64,000 nt of DNA from Yersinia nurmii. Its GTDB lineage: Bacteria; Pseudomonadota; Gammaproteobacteria; Enterobacterales; Enterobacteriaceae. The first letter of the stretch is position 1. Every line of letters starts with the position of its first letter. The stretch covers positions 62,001 through 126,000 of the forward strand of contig NZ_CPYD01000012.1 of the NCBI RefSeq assembly GCF_001112925.1, in the 5' to 3' direction. Shown piece by piece: positions 1-10,248 of the stretch. A program made the position numbers and the translations under genes. Below the pieces are notes generated by a model that was given only the letters and a program-made list of their open reading frames with translations, was not told the origin of the DNA and made no database searches.

Positions 1-1
1 T

Positions 2-82
2 AAAGTAAAAGAGCGCCAGGGAAATAAGCCGGGTAGCGATATGACGCCAGTGAAAACTTATCTGACTCAGACTCTGGAATAA
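2..82 (+). CDS. possible 3' end of an upstream gene
   Basis: An open frame runs in from the window edge and gives 26 residues ending ...KTYLTQTLE before a TAA. I do not recognise it. In E. coli the gene beyond yebG is purT, but this tail does not resemble the PurT C terminus as I know it. It could also be a chance open frame. A hairpin about 110 bases downstream would fit a gene ending here. Confidence 0.3.
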   Translation, partial: KVKERQGNKPGSDMTPVKTYLTQTLE

Positions 83-191
83 AACCTGACCAATTTTTCG
101 GTAGCGGATGCAAGTCCGAGTTTGAAAGTCGCATTTACGAAAATCATGTTCGCTAAATGCGTGTTCATCAATCTGTCGTTAATGACTTCGA

Positions 192-232
192 ATAATGGGA
201 AGCGCTGAGCCACAACGAGAGCTTCCCATTAT
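192..232 (+). terminator. strong hairpin, possible terminator
   Basis: Perfect 12-bp arms, ATAATGGGAAGC and GCTTCCCATTAT, enclose a 17-base loop. There is no clean T run afterwards, only TTATAATTTC, so it may be a weak intrinsic terminator or an RNA-stabilising hairpin for the transcript entering from the left. Confidence 0.45.
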
Positions 233-389
233 GTTATAATTTCTCCGGTTTAAATATTCTCTGCTTATGTATCCGCCACTTATCGCTTTTAGTAATCCAT
301 ATTATTGGAATGGAATTCGTTCTTTCATTTTCAGGTGAATAACGCAGCAGGGGATGATTACCATCATGTCTGAGGGTCTCTTCGGGGAG

Positions 390-409
390 TCGCGGATATT
401 AATACAGTT
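390..409 (+). promoter_or_regulatory. degenerate LexA-like box upstream of yebG
   Basis: The right half (ATACAGTT) matches the LexA operator half-site, but the left half reads TCGCGG instead of TACTGT. It sits 26 bases before the yebG start. E. coli yebG is an SOS gene with a clear LexA box, so this is either a weakened operator or a chance half-site. Confidence 0.3.
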
Positions 410-435
410 ACGGGTTGGTAAAAGGACTCTAATAA

Positions 436-759
436 ATGGCCGTTGAAGTAAAATTCGTTGTAGTACGACAGGGTGAGGAAAAAATGACTTTCACAACCAA
501 AAAAGAAGCCGATGCATACGATAAGATGTTGGATTTGGCCGATAATCTGGCCGAATGGTTATCGCAGTCTCCTCTGTCGATGGAAGAAGATCAGCGTGAA
601 GCACTGAGTTTCTATCTTGCTGAAAATAAAGATGTTTTAGGGCAGATTTTACGCGGTACTGCCCCAGCCGCAGCGGCGGAGCCTGTGGTAAAAACCAAGA
701 CAGAGAAAGCCGGCGCCAATAAGAAAAATGACAAAACCGAAGAAATTCAAGCGGCTTAA
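436..759 (+). CDS. yebG: YebG, SOS-associated protein
   Basis: A 107-residue homologue of E. coli YebG, a small DNA-damage-inducible protein of unclear function. The N terminus MAVEVKFVVVRQGEEKMTF and the following KKEADAYDKMLD block are nearly identical to E. coli. The C-terminal third is Ala/Lys/Glu-rich and divergent, as is usual in this family. AAAGGA lies about nine bases before the ATG. The next gene starts 39 bases downstream on the same strand, so the two may be co-transcribed. Confidence 0.93.
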   Translation: MAVEVKFVVVRQGEEKMTFTTKKEADAYDKMLDLADNLAEWLSQSPLSMEEDQREALSFYLAENKDVLGQILRGTAPAAAAEPVVKTKTEKAGANKKNDKTEEIQAA

Positions 760-798
760 TGAGTTATCTCCCGGCAAAATGGGAAAAAAGGATCTAGA

Positions 799-1107
799 AT
801 GAATCGTGAAATCACCTTCTTCAGCCGTTTTGAGGCGGATATTCTGGCGAATTGTAAAACCATTACTATTCGTGATAGCAGCGAATCCGATTTTCAACCC
901 GGTGAAGTTTTGCGGGTTTGCCGCAATGAGGATGGCGTGTTCTTTTGCCACATTGAAGTGAAGTCAGTGACGCCAGTGACATTGGACGCATTAACTGAAC
1001 GCCATGCGCAGCAGGAAAACATGTCATTGGATGAACTGAAAAAGGTGATAAAGGAGATCTATCCCGATTTGCAGCAATTTTATGTGATCGAATTTACCCA
1101 GTGCTAG
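799..1107 (+). CDS. yqfB: N4-acetylcytidine amidohydrolase, ASCH family (YqfB)
   Basis: A 102-residue single ASCH-domain protein that aligns end to end with E. coli YqfB. Known members hydrolyse N4-acetylcytidine to cytidine and acetate in the cytosol, in nucleoside salvage. The family core is visible: [12 protein letters not shown], then KTITIRD with the conserved Lys, and the C-terminal QFYVIEF strand. In E. coli yqfB is not next to yebG, so this linkage is a local arrangement. Function is taken from the family. Confidence 0.9.
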   Translation: MNREITFFSRFEADILANCKTITIRDSSESDFQPGEVLRVCRNEDGVFFCHIEVKSVTPVTLDALTERHAQQENMSLDELKKVIKEIYPDLQQFYVIEFTQC

Positions 1108-1190
1108 TTCTGTAACGGAATTCACTCTGTAACCTACAACTCGATCTTTTGCTGTACCTCCGGATAGAAATAATAACGATTGGAGGAGCA

Positions 1191-1556
1191 ATGAAAAAGA
1201 CGGTATTCACTTTGACTGCGATGATGATGGCGCTGGGTAGCATGGCTGTATCGGCTCAAAATCACGATCAGGAGCAACGCACCGCGAAGTTGCCCACCTG
1301 CGTGGGATTGACTCAGGCCAAGGTGGCGACTCAGGTGAAACGTGACTTTTTGCAAAATCGCATTGTCCGTTGGGAGTCGGATAAAAAGCTGCTGGGAACC
1401 GCGACGCCGGTGGCTTGGGTCAGTCCGGATGATATCAATGGGAAAGACGATATCTGGGAAGTGCCGCTGACGGTTCGCGGGACCAAAGCGAATAAAAGCT
1501 ACGACGTGGTGCTGAACTGCGTTGAGGGGACGATTACCTACAGTTTGCCGCAGTAA
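1191..1556 (+). CDS. yebF: YebF family exported protein
   Basis: A 121-residue exported protein of the YebF/colicin M immunity-like fold family. The start at 1191 is chosen because GGAGGA lies just upstream and the protein then opens with a classic signal peptide, MKKTVFTLTAMMMALGSMAVSA, with likely cleavage after residue 22. Mature E. coli YebF reaches the medium through outer-membrane porins. Two Cys (PTCVGL and VLNCVEG) match the conserved disulfide pair. The neighbourhood with yebG and ptrB is the same as in E. coli. Confidence 0.88.
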   Translation: MKKTVFTLTAMMMALGSMAVSAQNHDQEQRTAKLPTCVGLTQAKVATQVKRDFLQNRIVRWESDKKLLGTATPVAWVSPDDINGKDDIWEVPLTVRGTKANKSYDVVLNCVEGTITYSLPQ

Positions 1557-1836
1557 CAGGTTAGATGCAGCCTGGTTTTATTCGCTAATGTTATTTTGAA
1601 AAACAGTGTCTGGGTGCCGCTTTCTGACTGAAATCCCGATTCGCAGGAACGGCATCCGGCACTGATTATAGTTTCTCCGAATTATTCAACCAATGTTTAC
1701 ATTACCCCTCGATACAACCCTTATTTATCATATGGTTACCATGACATCTAATTTGATGAAAACGTGCAGGTGCTCTTGGCATCGTGTGTTAATCGTGTCA
1801 CTCTGACAAACATATATTGATACGGATAATTCACAG

Positions 1837-3867
1837 ATGAACACACCTCCAAAGGCGATCAAACGCCCTCATACCATGACCTTGCACGGCGATACTCGTG
1901 TAGATGATTATTATTGGCTCCGCGATGATGAGCGGAGCAATCCCGAAGTTTTAAGCTACCTGCAGGCGGAAAATGATTTCACCGAGGCGGTGTTACGGTC
2001 TCAACAACCGCTGCGGGAAAGCTTGTATCAGGAGATGGTGGCGCGGATCCCTCAACAGGAAGCCTCGGTTCCTTATGTGCGCAATGGATATCGTTACCAA
2101 ACTCGCTATGAACCAGGCAATGAATACGCTATTTACGTTCGCCAACCTAAAGAGGCCAATGCCGAATGGCATACGTTGCTGGATGGCAATATTCGCGCGG
2201 CAGACAGCGAGTTTTATACTTTGGGCGGTTTGGAGGTGAGCCCAGACAATCAGCGGCTGGCGGTTGCGGAGGATTTTCTGTCTCGCCGTCAGTATGATCT
2301 TCGCGTTAAACAAATCAGCGACGATCGCTGGCATGACGAAGTCATCCGCAATACCTCGGGTAATTTCGAGTGGGCGAATGATTCGCAAACCCTGTATTAC
2401 GTACGTAAACACGAGAAAACGCTGCTGCCTTATCAGGTGTATCGCCATCGTATCGGCACCGATCCAGAGCTGGATGAGCTGATCTATCAGGAACACGACG
2501 ATACTTTTTACGTCAGCTTGGAAAAAACCACTTCGGAGCGTTTTATTCTGATTCACCTCGGCAGCACCACCACTTCGGAAATCCTGTTATTGGATGCCGA
2601 TGACGCTGAGGCGACGCCGCAAATGTTTGCTCCGCGCCGTCAGGATCATGAATACGGTTTGGATCATTATCAGCAACATTTCTATATTCGCTCGAATAAA
2701 GACGGGAAGAATTTTGGTCTGTATAAGAGCCTGCAGGCTGATGAAAGCCAATGGAAAACCCTGATCGAACCACGAGATGAAGTGATGCTGGAAGGGTTCA
2801 GCCTGTTTCGTGATTGGTTAGTGGTAGAGGAACGTAGTCAGGGGCTGACGCATCTGCGGCAAATTCACTGGCGTAGCGGCGAAGAGAAAACCATTGCCTT
2901 TGACGATCCAACCTACACCACTTGGCTTGACTACAATCCAGAGCCGGATACCGCGCTGCTGCGTTACGGTTATTCCTCCATGACCACGCCAAGTTCGCTG
3001 TTTGAAGTCAATATGGATAGCGGCGAACGGGTTTTGCTGAAGCAGCAGGAAGTGAAAAATTTCACGGCAGAACATTATCGCAGTGAACGGATTTGGGTGA
3101 CCGCGTCGGATGGGGCAAAAGTGCCAGTTTCGCTGGTTTATCATCGCGATCACTTTAAGCCTGGTGCCAATCCGCTCATGGTTTATGCCTACGGTTCCTA
3201 CGGGAGCAGCATGGACCCAGCGTTTAGTGGTAGTCGTCTGAGTCTGTTAGATCGTGGTTTTGTCTACGCGTTGGCGCATATTCGCGGCGGCGGTGAACTG
3301 GGGCAGCAATGGTACGAGGACGGCAAGTTATTCAACAAAATGAATACCTTTAACGACTTTATTGATGTAACCAAAGCCTTAATTGAGCAAGGCTACGGCG
3401 ACGCCGAACGCGTCTTTGCTATGGGAGGCAGCGCTGGCGGCTTATTGATGGGGGCGGTGATCAATCAAGCTCCTGAATTATTTAAAGGCGTAGTAGCTCA
3501 GGTACCTTTCGTTGATGTGGTCACGACTATGCTGGATGAGTCCATTCCGTTGACGACCGGCGAATACGAAGAGTGGGGCAATCCTAACGATAAGGCTTAT
3601 TATGACTACATCAAACAGTACAGCCCTTACGATCAGGTGCGCGCTCAGGAGTATCCTCATTTACTGGTGACTACCGGCCTACATGATTCCCAAGTTCAAT
3701 ACTGGGAACCGGCAAAATGGGTAGCGAAGCTACGGGAAATGAAAACTGACGACCATCAACTGCTGTTGTTTACCGATATGGACTCCGGCCATGGCGGTAA
3801 ATCTGGTCGTTTCAAAGCCTACGAGGATATCGCACTGGAATATGCGTTTATCCTCGCGCTGGCTTAA
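1837..3867 (+). CDS. ptrB: oligopeptidase B (protease II)
   Basis: A 676-residue cytosolic serine peptidase of the prolyl oligopeptidase family (S9A) that cleaves short peptides after Arg and Lys. An N-terminal seven-bladed propeller (about 70-400) gates a C-terminal alpha/beta-hydrolase domain. The catalytic triad falls at the positions known for E. coli: Ser532 in GGSAGG, Asp617 in GLHDSQ and His652 in SGHGG. Length is standard. It is convergent with exoX, with five bases between the stop codons. Confidence 0.97.
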   Translation: MNTPPKAIKRPHTMTLHGDTRVDDYYWLRDDERSNPEVLSYLQAENDFTEAVLRSQQPLRESLYQEMVARIPQQEASVPYVRNGYRYQTRYEPGNEYAIYVRQPKEANAEWHTLLDGNIRAADSEFYTLGGLEVSPDNQRLAVAEDFLSRRQYDLRVKQISDDRWHDEVIRNTSGNFEWANDSQTLYYVRKHEKTLLPYQVYRHRIGTDPELDELIYQEHDDTFYVSLEKTTSERFILIHLGSTTTSEILLLDADDAEATPQMFAPRRQDHEYGLDHYQQHFYIRSNKDGKNFGLYKSLQADESQWKTLIEPRDEVMLEGFSLFRDWLVVEERSQGLTHLRQIHWRSGEEKTIAFDDPTYTTWLDYNPEPDTALLRYGYSSMTTPSSLFEVNMDSGERVLLKQQEVKNFTAEHYRSERIWVTASDGAKVPVSLVYHRDHFKPGANPLMVYAYGSYGSSMDPAFSGSRLSLLDRGFVYALAHIRGGGELGQQWYEDGKLFNKMNTFNDFIDVTKALIEQGYGDAERVFAMGGSAGGLLMGAVINQAPELFKGVVAQVPFVDVVTTMLDESIPLTTGEYEEWGNPNDKAYYDYIKQYSPYDQVRAQEYPHLLVTTGLHDSQVQYWEPAKWVAKLREMKTDDHQLLLFTDMDSGHGGKSGRFKAYEDIALEYAFILALA

Positions 3868-3872
3868 TTTGC

Positions 3873-4535
3873 CTATGATTCCAGATAATGCGTTAGGGTA
3901 TGGCGCATGTCTGGGGTCAGATCTTTCACCGATTTTAGCATCCAACGCAGATAGTCCGGATCTTGCTGGGCTATCTGTTCAATGTTTTGCCCACGATACT
4001 TGCCAAATTTCAGCGTCCGTAATAGCAGGGGAGCCTGCGTCAGCTCAACCATTTTCTCAGCGCTCCAACCGGAGTCTTTAATTATGCGTTGCAGCAGGGC
4101 AGCGGTGATGTAGCAGTCATATAATGCGCGGTGCGGATAAAGATTTTCCGGTGGCGTAACTTCCAGGCGCAGGGCATAACGCAGATATTGATTACTGTAT
4201 TTAATATCCGGATACAGTGCTCGCGCCAATTTATAGGTACAAATCCACTCGCCGCCCATTTCCGGCAATACGCCTCGGTCAAACGGAGCATTGTGCGCGA
4301 CATAATATGGACTGCCTTGATATCGGCCAATGGCTTTGGCAATTCGAGGTTTACCTTCCACCATTTCTTCGGTGATATGGTGAATGGCCATAGCTTCAAG
4401 ACTAATTGGCCTGTCCGGGCTGATTAAATCACTCATCGGATTAACGATTTGCCCATCAATCAGATCCAACGAAGCGATTTCGACGATCCCGCCGTCTAAC
4501 CCGCAAGTCTCAGTATCAATAATGCGAAAATTCAT
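3873..4535 (-). CDS. exoX: exodeoxyribonuclease X
   Basis: A 220-residue DEDD-family 3'-5' exonuclease that acts on single- and double-stranded DNA in mismatch repair and recombination. The ExoI motif is FRIIDTETCGLDGG (D7, E9). An internal AHNAPFDRGVL carries the ExoII Asp, and ALYDCYITAALLQ fits ExoIII. The C-terminal FGKYRGQ...DPDYLRWML segment is the DNA-binding tail typical of ExoX. In E. coli it also lies next to ptrB. Confidence 0.94.
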   Translation of the reverse strand: MNFRIIDTETCGLDGGIVEIASLDLIDGQIVNPMSDLISPDRPISLEAMAIHHITEEMVEGKPRIAKAIGRYQGSPYYVAHNAPFDRGVLPEMGGEWICTYKLARALYPDIKYSNQYLRYALRLEVTPPENLYPHRALYDCYITAALLQRIIKDSGWSAEKMVELTQAPLLLRTLKFGKYRGQNIEQIAQQDPDYLRWMLKSVKDLTPDMRHTLTHYLES

Positions 4536-4734
4536 GTGTTCTCCAGAGACTGACCATTATTCGGTTTTATCTGACGATCATAATGGACTGACTAGTCCCT
4601 GCCAACTCCCCTCAGTCAGGCGGGCAATCATCAGAGCCTAGGTGTTGTCGCTAATCTGGGCGATTGCGTTGCCTTGTTGGTCCCACTCTGCGTTTTTGCC
4701 CGTCGGTTTCAGCCTAATAAATTAAATTACAGGC

Positions 4735-4760
4735 AATAAAAAACCCGCCTGAGCGGGTTA
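4735..4760 (-). terminator. intrinsic terminator for the 37-residue gene
   Basis: On the minus strand AACCCGCTCAGGCGGGTT forms a GC-rich stem followed by a run of T. It lies 22 bases past the stop of the small gene at 4782-4895 and supports that gene as a real transcription unit. Confidence 0.75.
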
Positions 4761-4781
4761 ACTTAACGTGATGAAAAACCT

Positions 4782-4895
4782 TTACTCTGCGCTGGAAGAA
4801 GATGCCTTCTTCGCACGTTTCTCCGCCTTTTTTTCGGCCGGAGTTTTCAGTGGTTTTTTCTTCGCGTTCTTTTTGCTGTCCATTCCCTTACTCAT
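4782..4895 (-). CDS. 37-residue lysine-rich protein
   Basis: The frame reads MSKGMDSKKNAKKK...AEKRAKKASSSSAE. Thirteen of 37 residues are Lys or Arg, with no hydrophobic segment, so it is probably a disordered nucleic-acid- or ribosome-binding peptide. AGAGAGG precedes the ATG and an intrinsic terminator follows the stop, which argues for a real gene. I do not recognise a named family. The flanking stretches (4536-4734 and 4896-5277) show no other gene. Confidence 0.7.
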   Translation of the reverse strand: MSKGMDSKKNAKKKPLKTPAEKKAEKRAKKASSSSAE

Positions 4896-5253
4896 GGCTT
4901 GCCTCTCTATGACCTTCGGTTAGGTTGGTACGCATCATCATTAAGGCCCTAATAGCGAATACTTGCAAGGAGATAAAGTCGAGAAAAGGTTAACACACTG
5001 TTAATCATGATAATTATTAAAATATAATACTTGGTATTAACGAGGAATAGCGACATTAACATCCTTTGCCAGTGAAACCGATGTAATGATCGGTTATGGA
5101 ATCCGCTGCGCATCTCCTGATGATTGACTCATCAACGGCGATAAAAAATGCGCGATAGGGATCGTATAACCGGTATTTAAATGATTAATCAGCGTTATTT
5201 GACCTCTTTAGTCGTTGACCCTTCTTCAGGCATAGGCTTTTATAGAGATGTGA

Positions 5254-6228
<975 letters not shown>

Positions 6229-6273
6229 TCGGGCTCCCGCGGGCTAAACGCTGGCGGGAACCTTTCAGTCGCC

Positions 6274-6507
6274 TTACTTGATTTTAGGCTCATAAGGCAG
6301 ACGTGAGAATTTATTCGATTCGCTCCGATAGTGAGCCAGTCGCTGCAAAAAGTAGTCTCGCAGGCTTTCCGGCTGTTCACGGGCGACCAGCTCAGGGATC
6401 ACTGGCATGTTATAGCGTTCTTTAAATGCCACGCCCGATGCAGCTAAATCGACGTTCATTTTTGCCGTTTCTTCGTCAGAAAGCTCTGCCAAGTTGTAAC
6501 CCATCAT
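6274..6507 (-). CDS. holE: DNA polymerase III theta subunit
   Basis: A 77-residue protein matching E. coli HolE over its full length, including [19 protein letters not shown] and the C-terminal SRLPYEPK. Theta binds the epsilon proofreading subunit in the Pol III core and stabilises it. AGGAG lies just before the ATG. The setting between exoX/ptrB and the copC-copD genes is close to that in E. coli, although pip and ftnA are added here. Confidence 0.94.
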   Translation of the reverse strand: MMGYNLAELSDEETAKMNVDLAASGVAFKERYNMPVIPELVAREQPESLRDYFLQRLAHYRSESNKFSRLPYEPKIK

Positions 6508-6640
6508 TTTCTCCTCTTTCGACTTAAGCGGCGGATTGTATCAAATCAGCGTTGAAAATAATGCAGGTATCACCCTATGGCAAGAAGGCATGGATAATGG
6601 TAGGGAGGAATGGAGAGACAAAAGTTCGAGTCAAATAACA

Positions 6641-6730
6641 AATGAGAATGATTGGCGTTTATTTTAAATAATAAATTTAAAATAAGAATGATTCCGTTTA
6701 TTATTGGTGCCTTGTTGATAATCGTTATCA
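6641..6730 (+). promoter_or_regulatory. Fur-box-like cluster upstream of ftnA
   Basis: Three sites resemble Fur half-sites: AATGAGAATGATT (6641-6653), AATAAGAATGATT (6681-6693) and the near-palindrome TGATAATCGTTATCA (6716-6730). The first two are direct repeats 40 bases apart. In E. coli ftnA is activated by Fe-Fur bound at multiple upstream sites that displace H-NS. The same layout and the very AT-rich DNA between here and the gene make that mode likely, but it is inferred. Confidence 0.6.
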
Positions 6731-6918
6731 GAGTTATTTACTTACTTAGTTTAAAATCAATTGATTGATTTATTTTCTTATATTAAACATATAGTTAACT
6801 TTTCTTGTTGTTTTTATTTTTTTAAATGTGAATGGGGTGTTTTTATTTTGTGTTTATGTTGGCATAATACGCGGAATAACTTCCTGCCAACCTGCATGAT
6901 AAAAATTAGGGACTAATT

Positions 6919-7434
6919 ATGTTGAAGAAAGAAATGGCTCAAAAGCTTAATGAGCAACTCAATTTAGAATTCTATTCTGCCAATCTTTATTTGCAAATGA
7001 GTGCATGGTGCAGCGATAAAGGTTTTGAAGGTGCAGCCGCTTTCTTGAAAGAACATTCGCAGGAAGAGATGCAGCATATGCAGCGTTTGTTTGAATACCT
7101 GAGCGGCACAGGCTCGATGCCGATATTGGGCACCATCAGTGCGCCGCCGGTAGAGTTTGGCTCATTAGCTGATGTTTTCAAACTGACCTATGAACATGAG
7201 CAATTGATCACCACCAAGATAAATGAGCTGGCACACGTTGCCATGACCACGCAAGATTACTCGACGTTCAACTTCCTACAGTGGTACGTTTCTGAACAGC
7301 ATGAAGAAGAAAAACTGTTCAAATCCGTATTGGATAAATTGGCTCTGGTGGGTAACAGTGGTAATTCTCTGTTCTTTATTGATAAAGATCTGAAGAACAT
7401 GGCCGCCAGCGCACAGATTCATTCTCAAGGTTAA
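6919..7434 (+). CDS. ftnA: non-haem ferritin
   Basis: A 171-residue four-helix-bundle ferritin that oxidises Fe(II) and stores iron in a 24-subunit cytosolic shell. Ferroxidase residues can be seen in order: Glu17 ([14 protein letters not shown]), the EEMQHMQRL motif and the later [19 protein letters not shown] helix, which matches E. coli FtnA exactly. A GGGA Shine-Dalgarno lies before the ATG. A terminator hairpin follows the stop, so the gene is monocistronic. Confidence 0.96.
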   Translation: MLKKEMAQKLNEQLNLEFYSANLYLQMSAWCSDKGFEGAAAFLKEHSQEEMQHMQRLFEYLSGTGSMPILGTISAPPVEFGSLADVFKLTYEHEQLITTKINELAHVAMTTQDYSTFNFLQWYVSEQHEEEKLFKSVLDKLALVGNSGNSLFFIDKDLKNMAASAQIHSQG

Positions 7435-7451
7435 TTCTATCTTTTACGCTA

Positions 7452-7497
7452 TAACCGCAGTTTATCTGTTATCGACAGAGGCTGCGGTTTTTTATTT
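7452..7497 (+). terminator. intrinsic terminator of ftnA
   Basis: AACCGCAG and CTGCGGTT form the base of a stem that is followed by TTTTTATTTTGT. It starts 18 bases after the ftnA stop. The following stretch to 7770 has no convincing gene. Confidence 0.8.
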
Positions 7498-7770
7498 TGT
7501 GTCATCCCTGCCTGAAACCATTTCTTATCTGTGCCTGTAAGCTCGACTTCATACTCTCAACTCATTATTATTCATGGCTAACATACGGAAACAGATGACT
7601 TCAAGTGAGCATCCGGTGGCTTTTCGACCACTTATCCGATGTCGGCAGTTTATTTTGTGTGGTATCTCACATGTAGTACATCCAACTGGAAGCGATCGGG
7701 GTTTACGCCGCCAATATAGGGTAAAGTTGGTAGCAGAGATCTTTTTACCCCAATTTATTTAAGGGACTTT

Positions 7771-8157
7771 ATGTTAATTAACAAAGTACGTTCATCTTGC
7801 CGAATGCTTTCTGCACTGGTTGTTTTGTTTGTTGGCCTTTCCAGCCAGCAGGCTTTAGCTCATGCTCATTTGAAAGTGGAAACCCCTGCCGCCGATACAA
7901 CGGTAAACGCAGCTCCAGAAGCATTAACACTGAATTTTTCCGAAGGGATCGAGTTGGGTTTCAGCGGTGTAAAAGTGACAGGACCAGATAACCACGCGGT
8001 GAAAACCGGCGCGTTAAAACTTGATCCGGTGAATAACACTCAGCTAATTTTGCCGTTGGAGAATGCGCTAAGCGCAGGGAAATACAATGTTTCTTGGCAT
8101 GTGGTGTCCGTTGATGGCCACAAAACCAAAGGCAATTATAGCTTCACTGTAAAATAA
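7771..8157 (+). CDS. yobA: copper-binding periplasmic protein CopC/YobA
   Basis: A 128-residue CopC-domain protein. A signal peptide of about 30 residues ends ...QQALA, so the mature chain would begin HAHLKVE. That N-terminal His and the later VSVDGHKTKG His are the usual Cu(II) ligands of CopC. It is followed after one base by copD, so the two are translationally linked. Together they are thought to handle periplasmic copper. The gene order matches E. coli yobA-yebZ-yebY. Confidence 0.93.
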   Translation: MLINKVRSSCRMLSALVVLFVGLSSQQALAHAHLKVETPAADTTVNAAPEALTLNFSEGIELGFSGVKVTGPDNHAVKTGALKLDPVNNTQLILPLENALSAGKYNVSWHVVSVDGHKTKGNYSFTVK

Positions 8158-8158
8158 T

Positions 8159-9043
8159 ATGTCTTTAGCGGCCTTATTTGTCCTGTGTCGCTTTGTGCAT
8201 TTTATGGCGGTGATGCTGATGTTTGGTGTCAGCGTATTCACCGCCATATTGTCATCCGACCGTTTCGCTATAACATTACAACAACGCCTCAAATCCTTGC
8301 TGGCTATCAGTACGCTAGTAGCGGCATTATCTGCCGTCGGCCTGCTCTCCATTCAGGCTGGAATTATGGGGGATGGATGGGCAGATACCTATCAGTTCCC
8401 CGTGTGGGGGTTAGTGCTGGGCACACGTTTCGGCCAGGTTTGGCAGTGGCATCTCGCACTTTCTTTCATCAGTATCCTGCTGTTGTTTTTCAATCGAAAA
8501 TCCTACTATTCGGCTTTAATGGTCGCCTGCTCGTCGCTGTTACTGGCAGGCTTGGCTTTTATCGGTCATGCGGCGATGCATGATGGCATGATTGGCTGGA
8601 TACATCAGTCGAATCAAATTCTGCATCTTTTTAGCGCCGGTTATTGGTTCGGTAGTCTTTTGCCTTTGCTCGTTTGCCTGCCCTATACCCGCAATAGCCA
8701 GCATAAACCCGCCGCTATCCATACTTTAATCCGTTTTTCTAGCTGGGGTCATCTCGCCGTGGTGCTGGTGGTTGTCACTGGAATTATTAATAGTTTCATT
8801 ATACTGCGTGGTTGGCCTTTGGATTTCACCTCGACATATCAGAGGTTGCTTTGGTGCAAAATTGCCTTGGTCACTCTGATGATTATCATTGCGGTAATCA
8901 ATAGGTATCGTGTGGTCCCAGCAATTCGCCATTTACCGGAAAAAGCGCACTATTGGCTGGTGATGAATGCTTGGTTTGAGGTGGTACTTGGGGCCGCGGT
9001 TCTACTTTTGGTGAGCACCTTTGCGACATTCGAGCCAGTATAA
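8159..9043 (+). CDS. copD: CopD family inner-membrane copper protein
   Basis: A 294-residue polytopic protein (E. coli YebZ) with about eight hydrophobic helices. His-bearing positions such as CRFVHFMAV, FIGHAAMHDG and WIHQSNQILHLFSAGYWFG match the conserved CopD segments. It probably works with the periplasmic CopC just upstream to move or sense copper. The spacing of one base to yobA and about 95 bases to yebY suggests one transcription unit. Confidence 0.92.
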   Translation: MSLAALFVLCRFVHFMAVMLMFGVSVFTAILSSDRFAITLQQRLKSLLAISTLVAALSAVGLLSIQAGIMGDGWADTYQFPVWGLVLGTRFGQVWQWHLALSFISILLLFFNRKSYYSALMVACSSLLLAGLAFIGHAAMHDGMIGWIHQSNQILHLFSAGYWFGSLLPLLVCLPYTRNSQHKPAAIHTLIRFSSWGHLAVVLVVVTGIINSFIILRGWPLDFTSTYQRLLWCKIALVTLMIIIAVINRYRVVPAIRHLPEKAHYWLVMNAWFEVVLGAAVLLLVSTFATFEPV

Positions 9044-9138
9044 GCGGCTAGTGCGCTAATTAGCAGGGAGCAAGGCTTGCTTCTTTAGGGTTATATGCAG
9101 GAAAATCAGGTCAATCAGCTAATTTAGGAATAGTTAAC

Positions 9139-9480
9139 ATGAAGGGTTTCGCGCTAACGCTTTCTCTTTTGCTTCTTGCCGCTAATGCTGCGGCAGCATC
9201 AAAGATTATCACGGTCAGTAAGTTTGAATTTGGCAAGCAATGGGCATTCACACGTGAAGAAGTGATGCTGGAGTGCCGCTCAGGTAAGGCGCTGTTCGTG
9301 ATTAATCCCAGTACACTAGCGCAATATCCTCTCAATGAAGCAGCAACTGAGCAGATGAAATCAGGAAAAGTATTGGCGTCATCATTAGATCCGTTGGTTT
9401 TGGAAGATAAAGATAATCCAGGCCAAAAAATGAGCTTGCAGCCTTTCCAGCAACGAGCTCAAACTCTGTGTGAAAAATAG
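9139..9480 (+). CDS. yebY: YebY family periplasmic protein
   Basis: A 113-residue DUF2511 protein with a signal peptide ending near ...LLLAANAAA. The mature part includes [23 protein letters not shown], a conserved block of YebY, and a second Cys near the end, suggesting a disulfide. Function is not established; it always travels with copC-copD, so a copper link is likely. It is the last core gene before SdsR. Confidence 0.88.
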   Translation: MKGFALTLSLLLLAANAAAASKIITVSKFEFGKQWAFTREEVMLECRSGKALFVINPSTLAQYPLNEAATEQMKSGKVLASSLDPLVLEDKDNPGQKMSLQPFQQRAQTLCEK

Positions 9481-9617
9481 GGCAAAAGCGGATATACCCG
9501 CCGGGATAGCGATAGTAATAACTCCATAATTACCAATGAACTAAATAAAAAGCTATTAGTTAATCTGGGTGATTATCAAGTTATTATGTCGAAAGTTGGT
9601 AAAACGTGGGTCGTCAA

Positions 9618-9627
9618 CTACGCTTAA
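9618..9627 (+). promoter_or_regulatory. sigma-S-type -10 element of sdsR
   Basis: CTACGCTTAA closely matches the extended -10 consensus used by RpoS (CTAtACTTAA). It ends a few bases before the expected 5' end of SdsR, whose E. coli counterpart is strictly RpoS-dependent. Confidence 0.65.
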
Positions 9628-9630
9628 GTA

Positions 9631-9735
9631 GTACGGCTGAATAAGCCTGCATGAAATGCCAACTTTTAGCGCACGGCTCTCTCCCAAGAGCCATTTCCCT
9701 AGACCGAATATAGGAATCGTATTCGGTCTTTTTTT
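9631..9735 (+). ncRNA. sdsR: small RNA SdsR (RyeB)
   Basis: Recognised from its long conserved core: AAGCCTGCAT, ATGCCAACTTTTAGCGCACG, GGCTCTCTCCCAAGAGCC and CATTTCCCTAGACCGAATA, ending in the GACCGAATA...TATTCGGTC terminator hairpin plus seven Ts. SdsR is an Hfq-dependent, RpoS-controlled stationary-phase RNA that represses several mRNAs, including outer-membrane protein and mismatch-repair targets. Its place next to yebY is as in E. coli. The antisense RNA RyeA lies opposite in E. coli, but I cannot confirm it here. Confidence 0.92.
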
Positions 9736-9810
9736 AATCTATTGATTTTAAAGAAGTTATTTTATAACAAACGAAAATAAACGAAATTTCCACGAAATCC
9801 TATACTCGGC

Positions 9811-10248
9811 CTAAATTTCTACCCACTCATTTTTACGTGAATCCAGGTATACATTCGTCATTTTCATCGACTTGTGGCCAAGCAGTTTCTGAGCAAATTC
9901 CTTACCGTATTCTGCTTCATAAAGTCGCGATGCCAGGCTGCGAATTTCATGAAAGCTGGGTGGTGATATCTCATAAACCAGATCGGTAGCCTTCAATGCC
10001 TTAACAAATGCTTTAGTGAGCGAGTCGGCATTAAGTGCACCTGGTTCCCGGCCGGCCGTTTTACTGGCTGAGCTAATCAAGAATTCACTTTTACTTTCTA
10101 TTAAACATTTTTCAATGATCTCCCCTACGCTGGTATTCATTATTTCCAACCGCAGTGATAGCGATATCGCTATCTGCATCTTGGTTTTACTCTGGACTAT
10201 CCAAAGCTTGCCGTCATGCACGTCGCTTCTTTTTAATTGCCTCACCAA
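9811..10248 (-). pseudogene. integrase remnant, C-terminal catalytic part
   Basis: The frame encodes the C-terminal half of a lambda-type tyrosine recombinase: FHEIRSLASRLYEAEYG carries H-x-x-R, then LLGHKSMKMTNVYLDSRK carries the second His region and the catalytic Tyr. The N-terminal arm- and core-binding domains and the first catalytic Arg region are missing or altered. The homology stops near 10245, where it abuts a tail-like fragment. It starts only about 75 bases after the SdsR terminator. A sister copy lies at 14736-15497. Confidence 0.85.

Noticed and set aside
649-951. Minus-strand open frame across yebG and yqfB
   Set aside because: It lies antisense over two clear genes and has no family resemblance.
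7574-7762. 62-residue frame between ftnA and yobA
   Set aside because: No ribosome site, odd composition, no family; probably chance.
9601-9740. tRNA gene as the island attachment site
   Set aside because: The conserved sequence is SdsR; no cloverleaf or TPsiC-like arm is present.
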